The notes: generated by a model from the sequence alone, not told the origin. Numbered from the stretch's first letter, positions 32,580 through 40,558 are shown. The stretch is 64,000 nucleotides of DNA from Palsa-504 sp963808615 (GCA_963808615.1 CAWEGV010000006.1:186001-250000); one strand, 5' to 3'. Made by a program: numbers and translations.

Positions 32580-33503
32580 GTGGTGCAGTTGAATAAGGCG
32601 ATGAACCACCTGCGGCCGCCGGAAGACGACGCGGATGTCCCGGCGTTCTGCCGGGCGCTCGGGGTGCCGGGGCTGGCCGACGTCCATACCCATTTCCTGC
32701 CGCCCCGCATGCTGCGGAAGGTGTGGGGGTACTTCGACCGGGCCGGGCCGCTGGTCGGCGCGTCGTGGCCGATCCGGTACAAGTGGAGCGACGAGGAGCG
32801 GGTGGCGCACCTGCGAGGCATGAGCGTGCGGATGTTCAGCGCGCTGGCCTACGCGCACCGGCCGGGCATGGCCGCTGACCTGAACGCGTGGACGATGGCG
32901 TTCGCGCGGGCCACACCCGGGTGCCTGCCGTCGGCCACGTTCTACCCCGAGCCGGGCGCGGGCCGGTACGTGCGCTCGGCGATGGAGGCGGGCGCGCGCA
33001 TCTTCAAGGTGCACCTGCAGGTGGGCGGGTTCTCCCCCGTCGACCCGCTGCTTGATGAGGTGTGGGGCCTGCTGGCCGATGCGGGGGTGCCGGTGGTGGT
33101 GCACGCCGGGCATGCGCCGGTCGGGACCGAGCACACCGGGCCGGGGCCGTTCGGGTCGGTGCTGGCGCGTCATCCGGGGCTGACCGCGATCATCGCGCAC
33201 ATGGGCGCACCGGACTACGAGGCGTTCCTGGGCCTGGCCGCGGACTACGAGCGGGTGACGCTGGACACCACGATGATCTTCACCGACTTCTTCGATCAGC
33301 TGGCCCCGTTCCCGGACGCGGCCCTGCCGCTGGCGCGGGACCTGGGGCTGGCGGGCAAGGTGCTGCTGGGCAGCGACTTCCCGAACATTCCCTATCCCTA
33401 CGCCCGGCAGCTGGCGGGGCTGGCCCGGCTGGGATTCGGGCAGGCCTGGCTGCGCGCGGTGTGCTGGGACAACCCGGTCGCGCTGTTCGGCGCTCCGTCA
33501 TAG
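32580..33503 (+). CDS. amidohydrolase family (amidohydrolase-2) protein
   Basis: A 307-residue metal-dependent hydrolase or decarboxylase barrel. Metal ligands are HTH in LADVHTHFLPP, His in VVVHAGHAPVG, His in IIAHMGAPDY and Asp in LLGSDFPN. It starts 60 bases after the epimerase gene, so it may belong to the same operon or have its own promoter. GTG 32580 is the longest start; ATG 32601 (MNHLRPPEDD) is also possible. Members of this group include ACMSD-type decarboxylases and lactone or imide hydrolases, so a ring-opening or decarboxylation step is possible. Confidence 0.83.
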   Translation: MVQLNKAMNHLRPPEDDADVPAFCRALGVPGLADVHTHFLPPRMLRKVWGYFDRAGPLVGASWPIRYKWSDEERVAHLRGMSVRMFSALAYAHRPGMAADLNAWTMAFARATPGCLPSATFYPEPGAGRYVRSAMEAGARIFKVHLQVGGFSPVDPLLDEVWGLLADAGVPVVVHAGHAPVGTEHTGPGPFGSVLARHPGLTAIIAHMGAPDYEAFLGLAADYERVTLDTTMIFTDFFDQLAPFPDAALPLARDLGLAGKVLLGSDFPNIPYPYARQLAGLARLGFGQAWLRAVCWDNPVALFGAPS

Positions 33504-33608
33504 CGCCAGGCGGGCGGCCGTGTTTTTGCAGCTCGGTGACCGGTCGTGGGGCATCGTCCGGCCGGGGCGATGAACGGCAGGTGCGCGGTCGGTACTGTTG
33601 GTCTCACG

Positions 33609-34061
33609 ATGGAGGTTCGGGCAAGGTCTGGGCGCCCAGCGGCCCGCCACGGTGGCGGCCGGATCCGGGTGCTGCTGGCCGTTGGGCTCACGGTAGCGGT
33701 GGTCGCGGGGACGGGCTGCAGCAGCACCAGCACCACGCCTGCTTACTGCACGGACCGGACCAACCTGGAGAACTCCGTCAAGGGCCTGACCAGCAGCGTC
33801 AGCGGCGGGATCAGCGGCCTGCAAGCGCAGGTCTCGAAGATCGAAAGCGACGCCACCGCACTGGTCAATTCGGCCAAGAGCGACTTCCCGAGCCAGACCG
33901 GCGCCATCACGTCCTCGGTCAACGCGCTCAAGAGTTCGGCGACTGCCCTGGCCTCGAATCGTTCCGTCGCCCAGCTCGCCACAGTGACCACAGACGCGAC
34001 CAACGTGGTGAACTCGGTCAAGAGCTTCACCGACGCCACCGGTTCGCAGTGCAGCAGCTAA
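33609..34061 (+). CDS. putative lipoprotein with Ser/Thr-rich helical domain
   Basis: ATG 33609 (150 residues) is chosen because the signal peptide follows: a basic start (MEVRARSGRPAARHGGGRIR), a hydrophobic core (VLLAVGLTVAVVAG) and a Cys in TGCSS. The lipobox is not classical, with Gly at -3. The mature part is polar and helical (LENSVKGLTSSVSGGISGLQAQVSKIESDATALVNSAKSDF) with two Cys (YCTDR near the start, SQCSS at the end) that could pair. A -10-like TACTGT lies about 15 bases upstream with no ribosome site, so the mRNA may be leaderless. Function unknown. Confidence 0.7.
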   Translation: MEVRARSGRPAARHGGGRIRVLLAVGLTVAVVAGTGCSSTSTTPAYCTDRTNLENSVKGLTSSVSGGISGLQAQVSKIESDATALVNSAKSDFPSQTGAITSSVNALKSSATALASNRSVAQLATVTTDATNVVNSVKSFTDATGSQCSS

Positions 34062-34120
34062 CGGGGTAAGCGGACGCGGAAGGCGATGGACCGTTCCGGA
34101 GTAGGAACGGTACAGGGGGG

Positions 34121-34756
34121 TCAGCGGTCGTCGCTGAGAACCGGCTCGGGCAGCGTGCCCGCGTTGTGCTCGAGCAGGCGCCAGCGGCCGTACCGGTGCC
34201 CGAGCACCGACCACGAGCAGTTGGCCAGCGGGCCGAGCGTGCCGAACAGCTCATCGGGCATGCCGAGCAGGCGCGACATGCCGAGCCGCAGTGCGGCCCC
34301 GTGGCTCACCACCACGGCCAGGCCATCCCGGTCGGTTGGCTGCTCGGCCACGGCCGCCGCGACGCGCTGCAACGCGCCGCTCACCCGGTCGGCCACCGCG
34401 ACCGACGGCTCGCCGTCCGGCGGCATCCAGTTCGCGTGGGCTTCGGGGTAGCGCTCGCGGATCTCGGCGTCGTTCAGGCCTTCCCAGCTGCCGCCGTGCC
34501 GCTCGCGGAGGTCCTTGTCGAGGACCACCTCCAGCCCGGTCAGCCGGGCCAGGGGGGCGGCGGTGCTCGCCGCACGGCTCAGATCCGATGAGACGATCAG
34601 GTCCGGGCGCAACCCGGCCAGCAGCCTCGCGGCCCGCTCGGCCTGCGCCTGGCCAACTTCGTCCAGCGGGATATCGCTCTGGCCCTGGAATCGGCGCTCG
34701 GCATTCCACACCGTCTGGCCATGCCGCCACAGCACCAGCCTGACCCGCTCGCTCAG
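34121..34756 (-). CDS. histidine phosphatase family protein, possible CTG start
   Basis: A roughly 211-residue phosphoglycerate-mutase-like phosphatase. The active-site RHG is in LWRHGQTVWNAERRFQG, the second His in VVVSHGAALRLGM, and Glu in LRERHGGSWEGL. The frame joins the rsfS gene through CTGA: rsfS stops at TGA 34753-34755, and the only codon placing a start in the usual 4-base overlap is CTG at 34756. GTG 34735 would cut off the first beta strand. In actinomycetes this gene regularly follows rsfS. Substrate unknown. Confidence 0.85.
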   Translation of the reverse strand: MSERVRLVLWRHGQTVWNAERRFQGQSDIPLDEVGQAQAERAARLLAGLRPDLIVSSDLSRAASTAAPLARLTGLEVVLDKDLRERHGGSWEGLNDAEIRERYPEAHANWMPPDGEPSVAVADRVSGALQRVAAAVAEQPTDRDGLAVVVSHGAALRLGMSRLLGMPDELFGTLGPLANCSWSVLGHRYGRWRLLEHNAGTLPEPVLSDDR

Positions 34757-35220
34757 CGCGTCCCCCCGCCCTCGGCCGGGGGGGTCTGGGGGGGAAGGTT
34801 CTCCCCCAGGCGCGGGGGGATCCCGGGGGGTCGTCCCCCCGGGGGAACAGAGCCAGCACCCACCAGCTCGGGCAGCGGGATCTGCGGGCAGTCCTTCCAG
34901 ATCCGCTCCAGCGCGTAGTAGATGCGCTCCTCGGAGTGCTGCACATGAATCACCACGTCGAGGTAGTCGAGCAGCACCCAGCGGCCCTCCCGCTCGCCCT
35001 CCCGGCGGACCAGCTCCGCGCCGGCCTGGCGCATCCTGAGCTCGATCTCGTCGACGATGGCCCGGACCTGCCGGTCGTTGGACGCCGAACACAGCACGAA
35101 GGCGTCGGTGATCACGAGCTGCTCGCTCACGTCGTAGGCGATGATGCCGTCGGCAAGCTTGTCCGCGGCCGCGAGCGCGGCGGTCTCCACAAGCTCGACG
35201 GCCCTCGGTGTGGCAGTCAC
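34753..35220 (-). CDS. rsfS: ribosome silencing factor RsfS with repeat-derived C-terminal tail
   Basis: RsfS binds L14 and keeps 50S from joining 30S in starvation. GTG 35220 gives 155 residues: VTATPRAVELVETAALAAADKLADGI starts the fold, with DAFVLCSASNDRQVRAIVDEIE, DYLDVVIHVQHSEERIYYALERIWKDCP being diagnostic. The family ends at about residue 125 (LPELV). Here some 30 extra Pro/Gly-rich residues follow (GAGSVPPGGRPPGIPP...), encoded by a GC-rich palindromic repeat that has inserted at the gene's end. GGAGG lies 12 bases before the start. It probably forms an operon with nadD upstream. Confidence 0.9.
   Translation of the reverse strand: MTATPRAVELVETAALAAADKLADGIIAYDVSEQLVITDAFVLCSASNDRQVRAIVDEIELRMRQAGAELVRREGEREGRWVLLDYLDVVIHVQHSEERIYYALERIWKDCPQIPLPELVGAGSVPPGGRPPGIPPRLGENLPPQTPPAEGGGTR
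34821..34851. repeat. dispersed GC palindrome, copy 1 (inside rsfS)
   Basis: CCGGGGGG-TCGT-CCCCCCGG forms a hairpin with an 8-bp all-G/C stem. The same core occurs at 51001-51032 and 56129-56165. Here it lies in frame in rsfS and codes for GGRPPG. Confidence 0.75.
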
Positions 35221-35378
35221 GAGTGCTTGCCGGCCTCCTTCAGTAGGCACTGGGTCAGGGGCTCTGCCTAGGTACCACGATAGCGGGCCGCCGGACGTGC
35301 GGGAGCGAGGCGACGACACGGGCCGCAGTGCGGCCGGGCCCTGGGAGGCTGCGGCGGCGGTTGAGCAGCGGCGGGGGG

Positions 35379-35987
35379 TTATGAGGGCTTGGCGTACAGC
35401 CGCCGCTTGGCGATGTATTGGACGACCCCGTCCGGGACCAGGTACCAGACCGGCTCGCCCGCCACGACCCGGGCGCGGCATTCGGTGGAGGAGATGGTCA
35501 GCGCCGGGATCTCCACCAGGCTGACCTTGTCCTCGGGCAGGCCCGCCCCGGACAGCCGGTGTCCAGGCCTGGTGCAGCCGACGAAATGCGCGAGGGTGAA
35601 CAGCTCGTCCACGGCGTGCCAGGTCAGGATCTCGGCCAGCGCGTCGGCGCCGGTGATGAAGAACAGCTCGTCGTCCGGCCCGGCGGCGTGCAGTTCGCGC
35701 AGGGTGTCGATGGTGTAGGTGGGCCCAGGCCGGTCGATGTCGACCCGGCTCACGCTGAACCTGGGGTTCGACGCGGTGGCGATCACCGTCATCAGGTACC
35801 GGTCCTCGGCGGGCGAGACGACGCGGGCTTCCTTCTGGTAGGGCTGACCGGTCGGCACGAAGATCACCTCGTCCAGCGCGAAGTTGTGCGCGACCTCGCT
35901 GGCGGCAACCAGGTGGCCGTGATGGACGGGATCGAACGTGCCGCCCATCACGCCGATCCGGCGCGCCGGGAGCGCGGCTCGGGCCAT
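35379..35987 (-). CDS. nadD: nicotinate-nucleotide adenylyltransferase
   Basis: A 202-residue enzyme joining nicotinate mononucleotide and ATP in NAD synthesis. It starts at ATG 35987, with AGGGG 10 bases before it. The nucleotidyltransferase motif GGTFDPVHHGHL is at residues 14-25, the base-recognition and phosphate loop is ISSTECRARV near the end (the usual ISSTxIR has Cys for Ile/Asp). GADALAEILTWHAVDEL is typical of the family. It is divergent from an M48 protease gene and lies upstream of rsfS on the same strand. The usual neighbour proA is not present. Confidence 0.92.
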   Translation of the reverse strand: MARAALPARRIGVMGGTFDPVHHGHLVAASEVAHNFALDEVIFVPTGQPYQKEARVVSPAEDRYLMTVIATASNPRFSVSRVDIDRPGPTYTIDTLRELHAAGPDDELFFITGADALAEILTWHAVDELFTLAHFVGCTRPGHRLSGAGLPEDKVSLVEIPALTISSTECRARVVAGEPVWYLVPDGVVQYIAKRRLYAKPS

Positions 35988-36007
35988 GGCTAGTCGCCCC
36001 TCATGAC

Positions 36008-36067
36008 CTCGTATCGTAGCGGTGTCGTGCGGGACCAACTGGCCGGCATTCGGGGCTACGATACGAG
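36008..36067. promoter_or_regulatory. symmetric divergent promoter of nadD and M48 gene
   Basis: A 13-bp perfect inverted repeat, CTCGTATCGTAGC (36008-36020) and GCTACGATACGAG (36055-36067), spans the divergent starts. Each arm contains a -10-like TACGAT pointing outward, so each promoter has the same core. On the minus strand a TTGGTC box lies about 17 bases upstream of its -10. Confidence 0.65.
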
Positions 36068-36069
36068 AT

Positions 36070-37134
36070 ATGACTTCAGTGCCAGATCGCGCGCGGGTCC
36101 GGCTCACCGGCATCTCCTCCCGCGCCTATGAGCATCCCGCGGACCGTTCGGCGCTGGTGGCGCTGCGCAAGCTCAGCGGGTTCGACACGCTGCTGCGCAA
36201 GCTGTTCGGCCTGTTCAACGAGCGCGCCTTCCGTCTGACCTACCTGGCGGGCAGCGTCCGGGCCTCCGAGCGGCAGTTCCCGCACATCTTCGAGCTGGTC
36301 AGGGACGGTTCCTACGTCCTGGACCTGCCCGAAGTGCCGGAGTGCTACGTCATCCAGACCCCGATCGTGAACGCGATGGCGCTGGGCCGGGACCGGCCGT
36401 TCATCGTGATCACCACCGGCATGGTCAACTTGTATGACCCCGAAGAGCTCAGGTGGGTGGTCGGCCACGAGCTGGGCCACGTCCTGTCCGGGCATGCCGT
36501 GTACCGCACCATGCTGATGTGGCTGATCACGCTGGCGACACGGATCGCGTGGACGCCCATCGGCCTCGGCATCCAGGCCATCGTCTGGGGCCTGGAAGAG
36601 TGGTTCCGCAAGTCCGAGCTGTCCTGCGACCGGGCCGGCCTGCTGGCCGGGCAGGACGTGGACGCCGGCCGGCGGGCGCTGATGAAGCTGGCGGGCGGAG
36701 CGCAGTTGTCCGAGCTGAACCCGGACGCGTTCCGCGAGCAGGCTCGCGAGTATGACGCGGTGCCCGATCTGCGGGACAGCATCTTGAAGATCCTCCAGCT
36801 CCAGGGGAACACGCACCCGTTCTCCGTGGTCAGGTTCGCTGAGCTGGACTACTGGGCCACGCACGGCGAGTACGAGCGCATCCTCGGCGGGGACTACCCG
36901 CGCCGGGACACCGACAGCACCGCTTCGGTGGGCGATGAGGTCCGTAACGCGGCCAAGTCTTACCAGGAGTCGTGGGCCCGGTCCGAGGACCCGCTGATCG
37001 GGATGTTCCGCGGGGTGGCGGAGAGCGCGGCGCGGGCGGGCAGCGGGCTGTTCGACCGGCTGCAGAACCGCGGCGGAACCGGCAACGGCGGAACCGGCAC
37101 TGGCGGCAGCGGCAACGGCGGCGACGACAACTAG
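36070..37134 (+). CDS. M48 family zinc metalloprotease
   Basis: A 354-residue protein. The zinc motif HELGH is at about 133 (VVGHELGHVLSGHAVYR), and the third ligand Glu lies in RKSELSCDRAG (about 182). A hydrophobic stretch after the motif (MLMWLITLATRIAWTPIGLGIQAIVW) can be one or two membrane segments, as in the HtpX-like family. The C-terminal end is a disordered Gly/Asn/Thr tail. ATG 36070 directly follows the promoter -10 box and has no ribosome site, so it is probably leaderless. The whole gene is overlapped on the other strand by the abnormal extension of proB. Confidence 0.87.
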   Translation: MTSVPDRARVRLTGISSRAYEHPADRSALVALRKLSGFDTLLRKLFGLFNERAFRLTYLAGSVRASERQFPHIFELVRDGSYVLDLPEVPECYVIQTPIVNAMALGRDRPFIVITTGMVNLYDPEELRWVVGHELGHVLSGHAVYRTMLMWLITLATRIAWTPIGLGIQAIVWGLEEWFRKSELSCDRAGLLAGQDVDAGRRALMKLAGGAQLSELNPDAFREQAREYDAVPDLRDSILKILQLQGNTHPFSVVRFAELDYWATHGEYERILGGDYPRRDTDSTASVGDEVRNAAKSYQESWARSEDPLIGMFRGVAESAARAGSGLFDRLQNRGGTGNGGTGTGGSGNGGDDN

Positions 37135-38283
37135 CCCGTCTCCGGGCCCTGCCCTTAAGAGGATGACCAGGTCGTCGCGGTGGACGACCTCGCGCTCGTA
37201 CTCCGGGCCGAGCTTGCTGGCCAGCCACCTGGTGGAGCGGCCCATCAGCCCGGGGATCTCGGACGCGTCGTAGTTCACCAGCCCGCGGGCGATGATGGCG
37301 CCGCCTTCGTCGTACAGGTTGACCGGGTCGCCGGCGTCGAAGACGCCTTCGACCCCGGTGATGCCCGCCGGCAGCAGGCTCGCGCGGCGGGTCACCACGG
37401 CCTCCACCGCTCCGGAATCCAGGTGCAGGCCGCCCCGGGCCACCGCGGCGTGCTTCAGCCATAGCAGCCTGGTGGCGGGCCGGCGGCCGTGGGCCGCGAA
37501 GTAGGTGCCGACCGGCTCGCCTGCCAGCGCGGCGGGGGCGCTGGCGGCCTCGGCCACCACGACGGGGATGCCGGCCGCGAAGGCGATCATCGCGGCTTCC
37601 ACCTTGGTCGCCATGCCGCCGATGCCGGGCCCGCTTCCCGGGCCTGCCGGGCTCCTCAGCCTGATCCCGTGCAGGTCGGCTTCGTCGCGCACTTCGGCGA
37701 TCCGCCGCGCCGCGCCGCGGCGCGGGTCGCCGTCGTACAGGCCGTCCACGTCGGAGAGCAAGATGAGCGCCTTAGCCCGTGTGACGTGCGCAACCAGGGC
37801 CGCCAGCCGGTCGTTGTCGCCGAACCTGATCTCGTCGGTGGCGACGGTGTCGTTCTCGTTGACCACCGGCAGCACGCCGAGTTCAAGCAGCCGGTCCAGG
37901 GTGCGCTGCGCGTTGCGGTAGTGGGTCCTGCGCATCAGGTCGTCCGCGGACAGCAGTACCTGACCGGCCCGGATGCCGTGCCTGGCGAAGGCCGCGGAAT
38001 ACCTGGCGATGAGCAGGCCCTGCCCAACGCTGGCCGCGGCCTGCTGAGTGGCCAGGTCGCTCGGGCGGCGCCTCAGCCCCAGCGGGACCAGGCCGGACGC
38101 GATCGCCCCCGAGGAGACCAGCACCACCTGCGCGCCGGCGTTGTGCCGGGCGGCCAGGGCGTCGGCCAGGGCGGCGACCGCCGGGCCGGCGATCTCGCCG
38201 TCCGCCGTAGTCAGGGACGACGAGCCAACCTTGACCACCACCCGGGCCGCCGCCGCGATGTCCGGCCGCGGACGGTCGGTCAC
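36076..38283 (-). CDS. proB: glutamate 5-kinase with lost stop codon and antisense 360-residue extension
   Basis: The first 375 residues are a normal proB product, which makes glutamyl-5-phosphate for proline. VVVKVGSSSLTTADGEI is the kinase start, then LVSSGAIASGLVPLG, PVVNENDTVATDEIRFGDND, and a PUA domain from about 285 (LLWLKHAAVARGGLHLDSGAVEAV). The family ends at EREVVHRDDLVIL. Here the sequence at 37155-37158 reads CTC TTA AGG where CTC TAA GGG would end the gene: a single extra T puts the stop out of frame. The frame then stays open for 360 more codons, antisense to the M48 gene, to 36076. Its start overlaps the obgE stop by 4 bases. Confidence 0.88.
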   Translation of the reverse strand: MTDRPRPDIAAAARVVVKVGSSSLTTADGEIAGPAVAALADALAARHNAGAQVVLVSSGAIASGLVPLGLRRRPSDLATQQAAASVGQGLLIARYSAAFARHGIRAGQVLLSADDLMRRTHYRNAQRTLDRLLELGVLPVVNENDTVATDEIRFGDNDRLAALVAHVTRAKALILLSDVDGLYDGDPRRGAARRIAEVRDEADLHGIRLRSPAGPGSGPGIGGMATKVEAAMIAFAAGIPVVVAEAASAPAALAGEPVGTYFAAHGRRPATRLLWLKHAAVARGGLHLDSGAVEAVVTRRASLLPAGITGVEGVFDAGDPVNLYDEGGAIIARGLVNYDASEIPGLMGRSTRWLASKLGPEYEREVVHRDDLVILLRAGPGDGLVVVAAVAAAASAGSAVAGSAAVLQPVEQPAARPRRALRHPAEHPDQRVLGPGPRLLVRLGRVTDLIAHRSGAVGVPARVVPAEDALVLAVRGPVVQLSEPDHGERVRVPLELEDLQDAVPQIGHRVILASLLAERVRVQLGQLRSARQLHQRPPAGVHVLPGQQAGPVAGQLGLAEPLFQAPDDGLDAEADGRPRDPCRQRDQPHQHGAVHGMPGQDVAQLVADHPPELFGVIQVDHAGGDHDERPVPAQRHRVHDRGLDDVALRHFGQVQDVGTVPDQLEDVRELPLGGPDAARQVGQTEGALVEQAEQLAQQRVEPAELAQRHQRRTVRGMLIGAGGDAGEPDPRAIWH

Positions 38284-39674
38284 GGCGAGAGCCTCGGATC
38301 GGTCCCGCGCGGACCGTGGCGCGTCCTGGTGCCGCGGGACCTGGCTCCGCTGGTCAGCGGGGCGGCCGGGTCCCAGTCGAAGACCACCGCGTCGTCCGGC
38401 TCCCCGATCAGGACCTCCGCGCCCGGCTCGGCACCCGCCTCGGCGAGCGCCTCCTCGACGCCCAGGCGGGCCAGCCGGTCGGCCAGGTAACCGACCGCTT
38501 CGTCATTGCCGAAGTCGGTCTGCTGGACCCAGCGCCGCGGCTTCTCGCCCAGGATCAAGAAGCTCGACTCGCCGATCCGGACCACCTCGAAGCCCGGCTC
38601 GTCGGCGGCCTTCACGGTGACCTTGACCCGTTCGGCGGGCGGTTCGGCGGGGCGGGCCGCCCGGTCCGCTGCGACCAGCGCGGCCATCGCGAAGCCCAGC
38701 TGACGAAGGCCCTCCCCGGTGGCGGCGGAGATCTCGTAGACCTGGTAGCCCCGGGCCTCGAAGCCGGGCTTGGCCTGGCCGGCCCGCTCGCGAGCGGCCG
38801 GGACGTCGATCTTGTTCAAGGCGATGAGCCGCGGCCTGGTGACCAGTTCCACACCGGTCGCATCGCCGTAGGAGGCGAGTTCTTCTTCGATCACGGCTAG
38901 GTCGGCTGCGGGGCTGCGGCCGGGTTCTTCTGTGGCGCAGTCGAGTACGTGCACCAGGGCCGAACAGCGCTCCACGTGCCGCAGGAAGTCGTGGCCGAGG
39001 CCCTTGCCCTGGCTCGCCCCCGGGATCAAGCCCGGCACGTCGGCCACCACGAACTGCACGTCGCCCGCCTCGACCACGCCGAGGTTCGGGATCAAGGTGG
39101 TGAACGGGTAATCGGCGATCTTCGGGCGGGCCGCCGACATCGCCGCGATGACGGAGGACTTGCCGACGTTGGGGAAGCCGACCAGTCCGACGTCGGCGAT
39201 CGTCTTCAGCTCGAGGATGAGATCACGCTGCTGGCCCGGCTCGCCCTTGAGGGCGAATCCGGGCGCCTTGCGCCGCGGCGAGGCCAGCGCCGCATTGCCA
39301 AGACCGCCCCGCCCGCCCTTGGCGGCCACGAATCTGGTGCCCACGCCGAGCAGGTCGGCGAGCACCTCTCCGTCTGCGGTCTTGACCTCGGTGCCGTTCG
39401 GCACCGGGATGACCAGGTCGCTGCCGTCGGCACCCGTGCGATTGGAACCCTCGCCCTGCCTGCCGTTCCCCGCCCGGCGCACCGGACGGCGGTGAAAGTC
39501 GAGCAGAGTGGCCGAACTCGTGTCCACCTCGAGGATCACGTCCCCGCCGCGTCCGCCGTTGCCTCCGTCAGGGCCGCCGAGGGGCTTGAACTTCTCCCGG
39601 TGGATCGAGGCGCAGCCGTTCCCGCCATGGCCAGCCTGCACCCGCAGCGTGGCCCGGTCGGCGAACTCCGCCAC
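38280..39674 (-). CDS. obgE: Obg family GTPase
   Basis: A 464-residue GTPase for 50S ribosome maturation and stress control. GTG 39674 has GGAGAGGGA before it. The glycine-rich Obg fold (HGGNGCASIHREKFKPLGGPDGGNGGRGGDV) covers residues 1-158. The G domain follows with G1 GFPNVGKSS, G3 DVPG, and G4 NKID. An actinobacterial OCT domain comes after it (PGFEVVRIGESSFLILGEKPRRWVQQTDFGNDEAVGYLADRL). Gene order rplU-rpmA-obgE-proB is universal in the phylum. Only 97 bases separate it from rpmA. Confidence 0.96.
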   Translation of the reverse strand: MAEFADRATLRVQAGHGGNGCASIHREKFKPLGGPDGGNGGRGGDVILEVDTSSATLLDFHRRPVRRAGNGRQGEGSNRTGADGSDLVIPVPNGTEVKTADGEVLADLLGVGTRFVAAKGGRGGLGNAALASPRRKAPGFALKGEPGQQRDLILELKTIADVGLVGFPNVGKSSVIAAMSAARPKIADYPFTTLIPNLGVVEAGDVQFVVADVPGLIPGASQGKGLGHDFLRHVERCSALVHVLDCATEEPGRSPAADLAVIEEELASYGDATGVELVTRPRLIALNKIDVPAARERAGQAKPGFEARGYQVYEISAATGEGLRQLGFAMAALVAADRAARPAEPPAERVKVTVKAADEPGFEVVRIGESSFLILGEKPRRWVQQTDFGNDEAVGYLADRLARLGVEEALAEAGAEPGAEVLIGEPDDAVVFDWDPAAPLTSGARSRGTRTRHGPRGTDPRLSP

Positions 39675-39771
39675 GATGTCCCTCTCCTCGGTGGTACGCG
39701 CTTGGTGCACGAGAAAGGCGGGCCAGGTGGCCCGGCCCGCCTTCTGGTCGTGGTCCTGCTGCCCGGCGGAC

Positions 39772-40044
39772 CTACGCCGGAGGCTCGGCGGGCTCGGCGG
39801 GGACGATGCTCACGGCCCGGCGGCCGCGGACCGTGCCGAACTCGACCGTCCCGCCGACCAGGGCGAACAGCGTGTCGTCGCCGCCACGGCCAACTCCCTC
39901 GCCGGGGTGGAAGTGCGTCCCGTGCTGACGGACGATGATCTCGCCCGCGTTCACCAGCTGGCCGCCGTAGCGCTTGACGCCGAGGCGCTTGGCTTTCGAG
40001 TCGCGGCCGTTGCGGCTGGATGACGCGCCCTTCTTATGTGCCAT
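39772..40044 (-). CDS. rpmA: 50S ribosomal protein L27
   Basis: A 90-residue protein. It starts AHKKGASSSRNGRDSKAKRLGVKRYGGQLVNAGEIIVRQHGTHFHPGEGVGRGGDDTLFAL, diagnostic of L27, whose N-terminus reaches the peptidyl-transferase centre. The ATG is one base after the rplU stop, and its ribosome site GGAGGAG is inside the last rplU codons, so the two are coupled. The C-terminal end is slightly extended with Pro/Ala/Glu. Confidence 0.97.
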   Translation of the reverse strand: MAHKKGASSSRNGRDSKAKRLGVKRYGGQLVNAGEIIVRQHGTHFHPGEGVGRGGDDTLFALVGGTVEFGTVRGRRAVSIVPAEPAEPPA

Positions 40045-40045
40045 C

Positions 40046-40558
40046 TCAGTTCTCCTCCGCCTTCGCCGCGGCCTGGGCCTTCGGCGCGGCCTGGGCCTTC
40101 GGCGCGGCCTGGGCCTTCGGCGCGGCCTGGGCCTTCGCCGCGGCCTGGGCCTTCGCCGCGGCCTGGGCCTTCGGCGCGGCCTGGGCCTTCGTCCCGGTCT
40201 TGGCCTGAGTCGTCTTCGACTCCGCCCGGGCCTTGCTCTGCGGCTTGGCCTGCGGGGCAATGCCGGTGATCCGCACCTGGGTGTAATGCTGCCGGTGGCC
40301 GAGGCGGCGCCGGTAGCCAGTCTTGTTCCTGTAGTGGATCATGTTGATCTTGGGGCCGGTCGCATCACCGACGATGTCCGCCGTGACCTGGTAACGGCTG
40401 ACCTCGGCGGGGTCGCTGATGACCCGGTCGCCGTCCACCACCAGCACGGCCGTCAGCGTAATGCTCGACCCGGCCTCGCCGGGGAGCTTGTCGACGGTGA
40501 CGACATCGTCCAGCGCGACCTTTTCCTGCCTGCCGCCGCAGCGCACAATCGCGTACAC
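40046..40558 (-). CDS. rplU: 50S ribosomal protein L21 with KAQAAP-repeat tail
   Basis: The first 103 residues are normal L21, which binds 23S rRNA: MYAIVRCGGRQEKVALDDVV, then IGDATGPKI-like segment and YRRRLGHRQHYTQVRITGI. The family ends here. A 67-residue tail follows, mostly repeats of KAQAAP/KAQAAA, encoded by 18-bp tandem repeats at 40056-40200. The tail is Lys/Ala-rich, like the histone-H1-like tails of actinobacterial nucleic-acid-binding proteins. Start is GTG 40558. Transcription with rpmA is certain from the 1-base gap. Confidence 0.95.
   Translation of the reverse strand: MYAIVRCGGRQEKVALDDVVTVDKLPGEAGSSITLTAVLVVDGDRVISDPAEVSRYQVTADIVGDATGPKINMIHYRNKTGYRRRLGHRQHYTQVRITGIAPQAKPQSKARAESKTTQAKTGTKAQAAPKAQAAAKAQAAAKAQAAPKAQAAPKAQAAPKAQAAAKAEEN
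40056..40200 (-). repeat. 18-bp tandem repeats in rplU tail
   Basis: Units of GGCCTTCGGCGCGGCCTG and the variant with CGCC occur about 7 times, each coding for KAQAAP or KAQAAA on the minus strand. Confidence 0.85.

Noticed and set aside
31434..33200. 588-residue minus-strand frame over the epimerase and amidohydrolase genes
   Set aside because: Antisense to two genes with intact metal-binding motifs.
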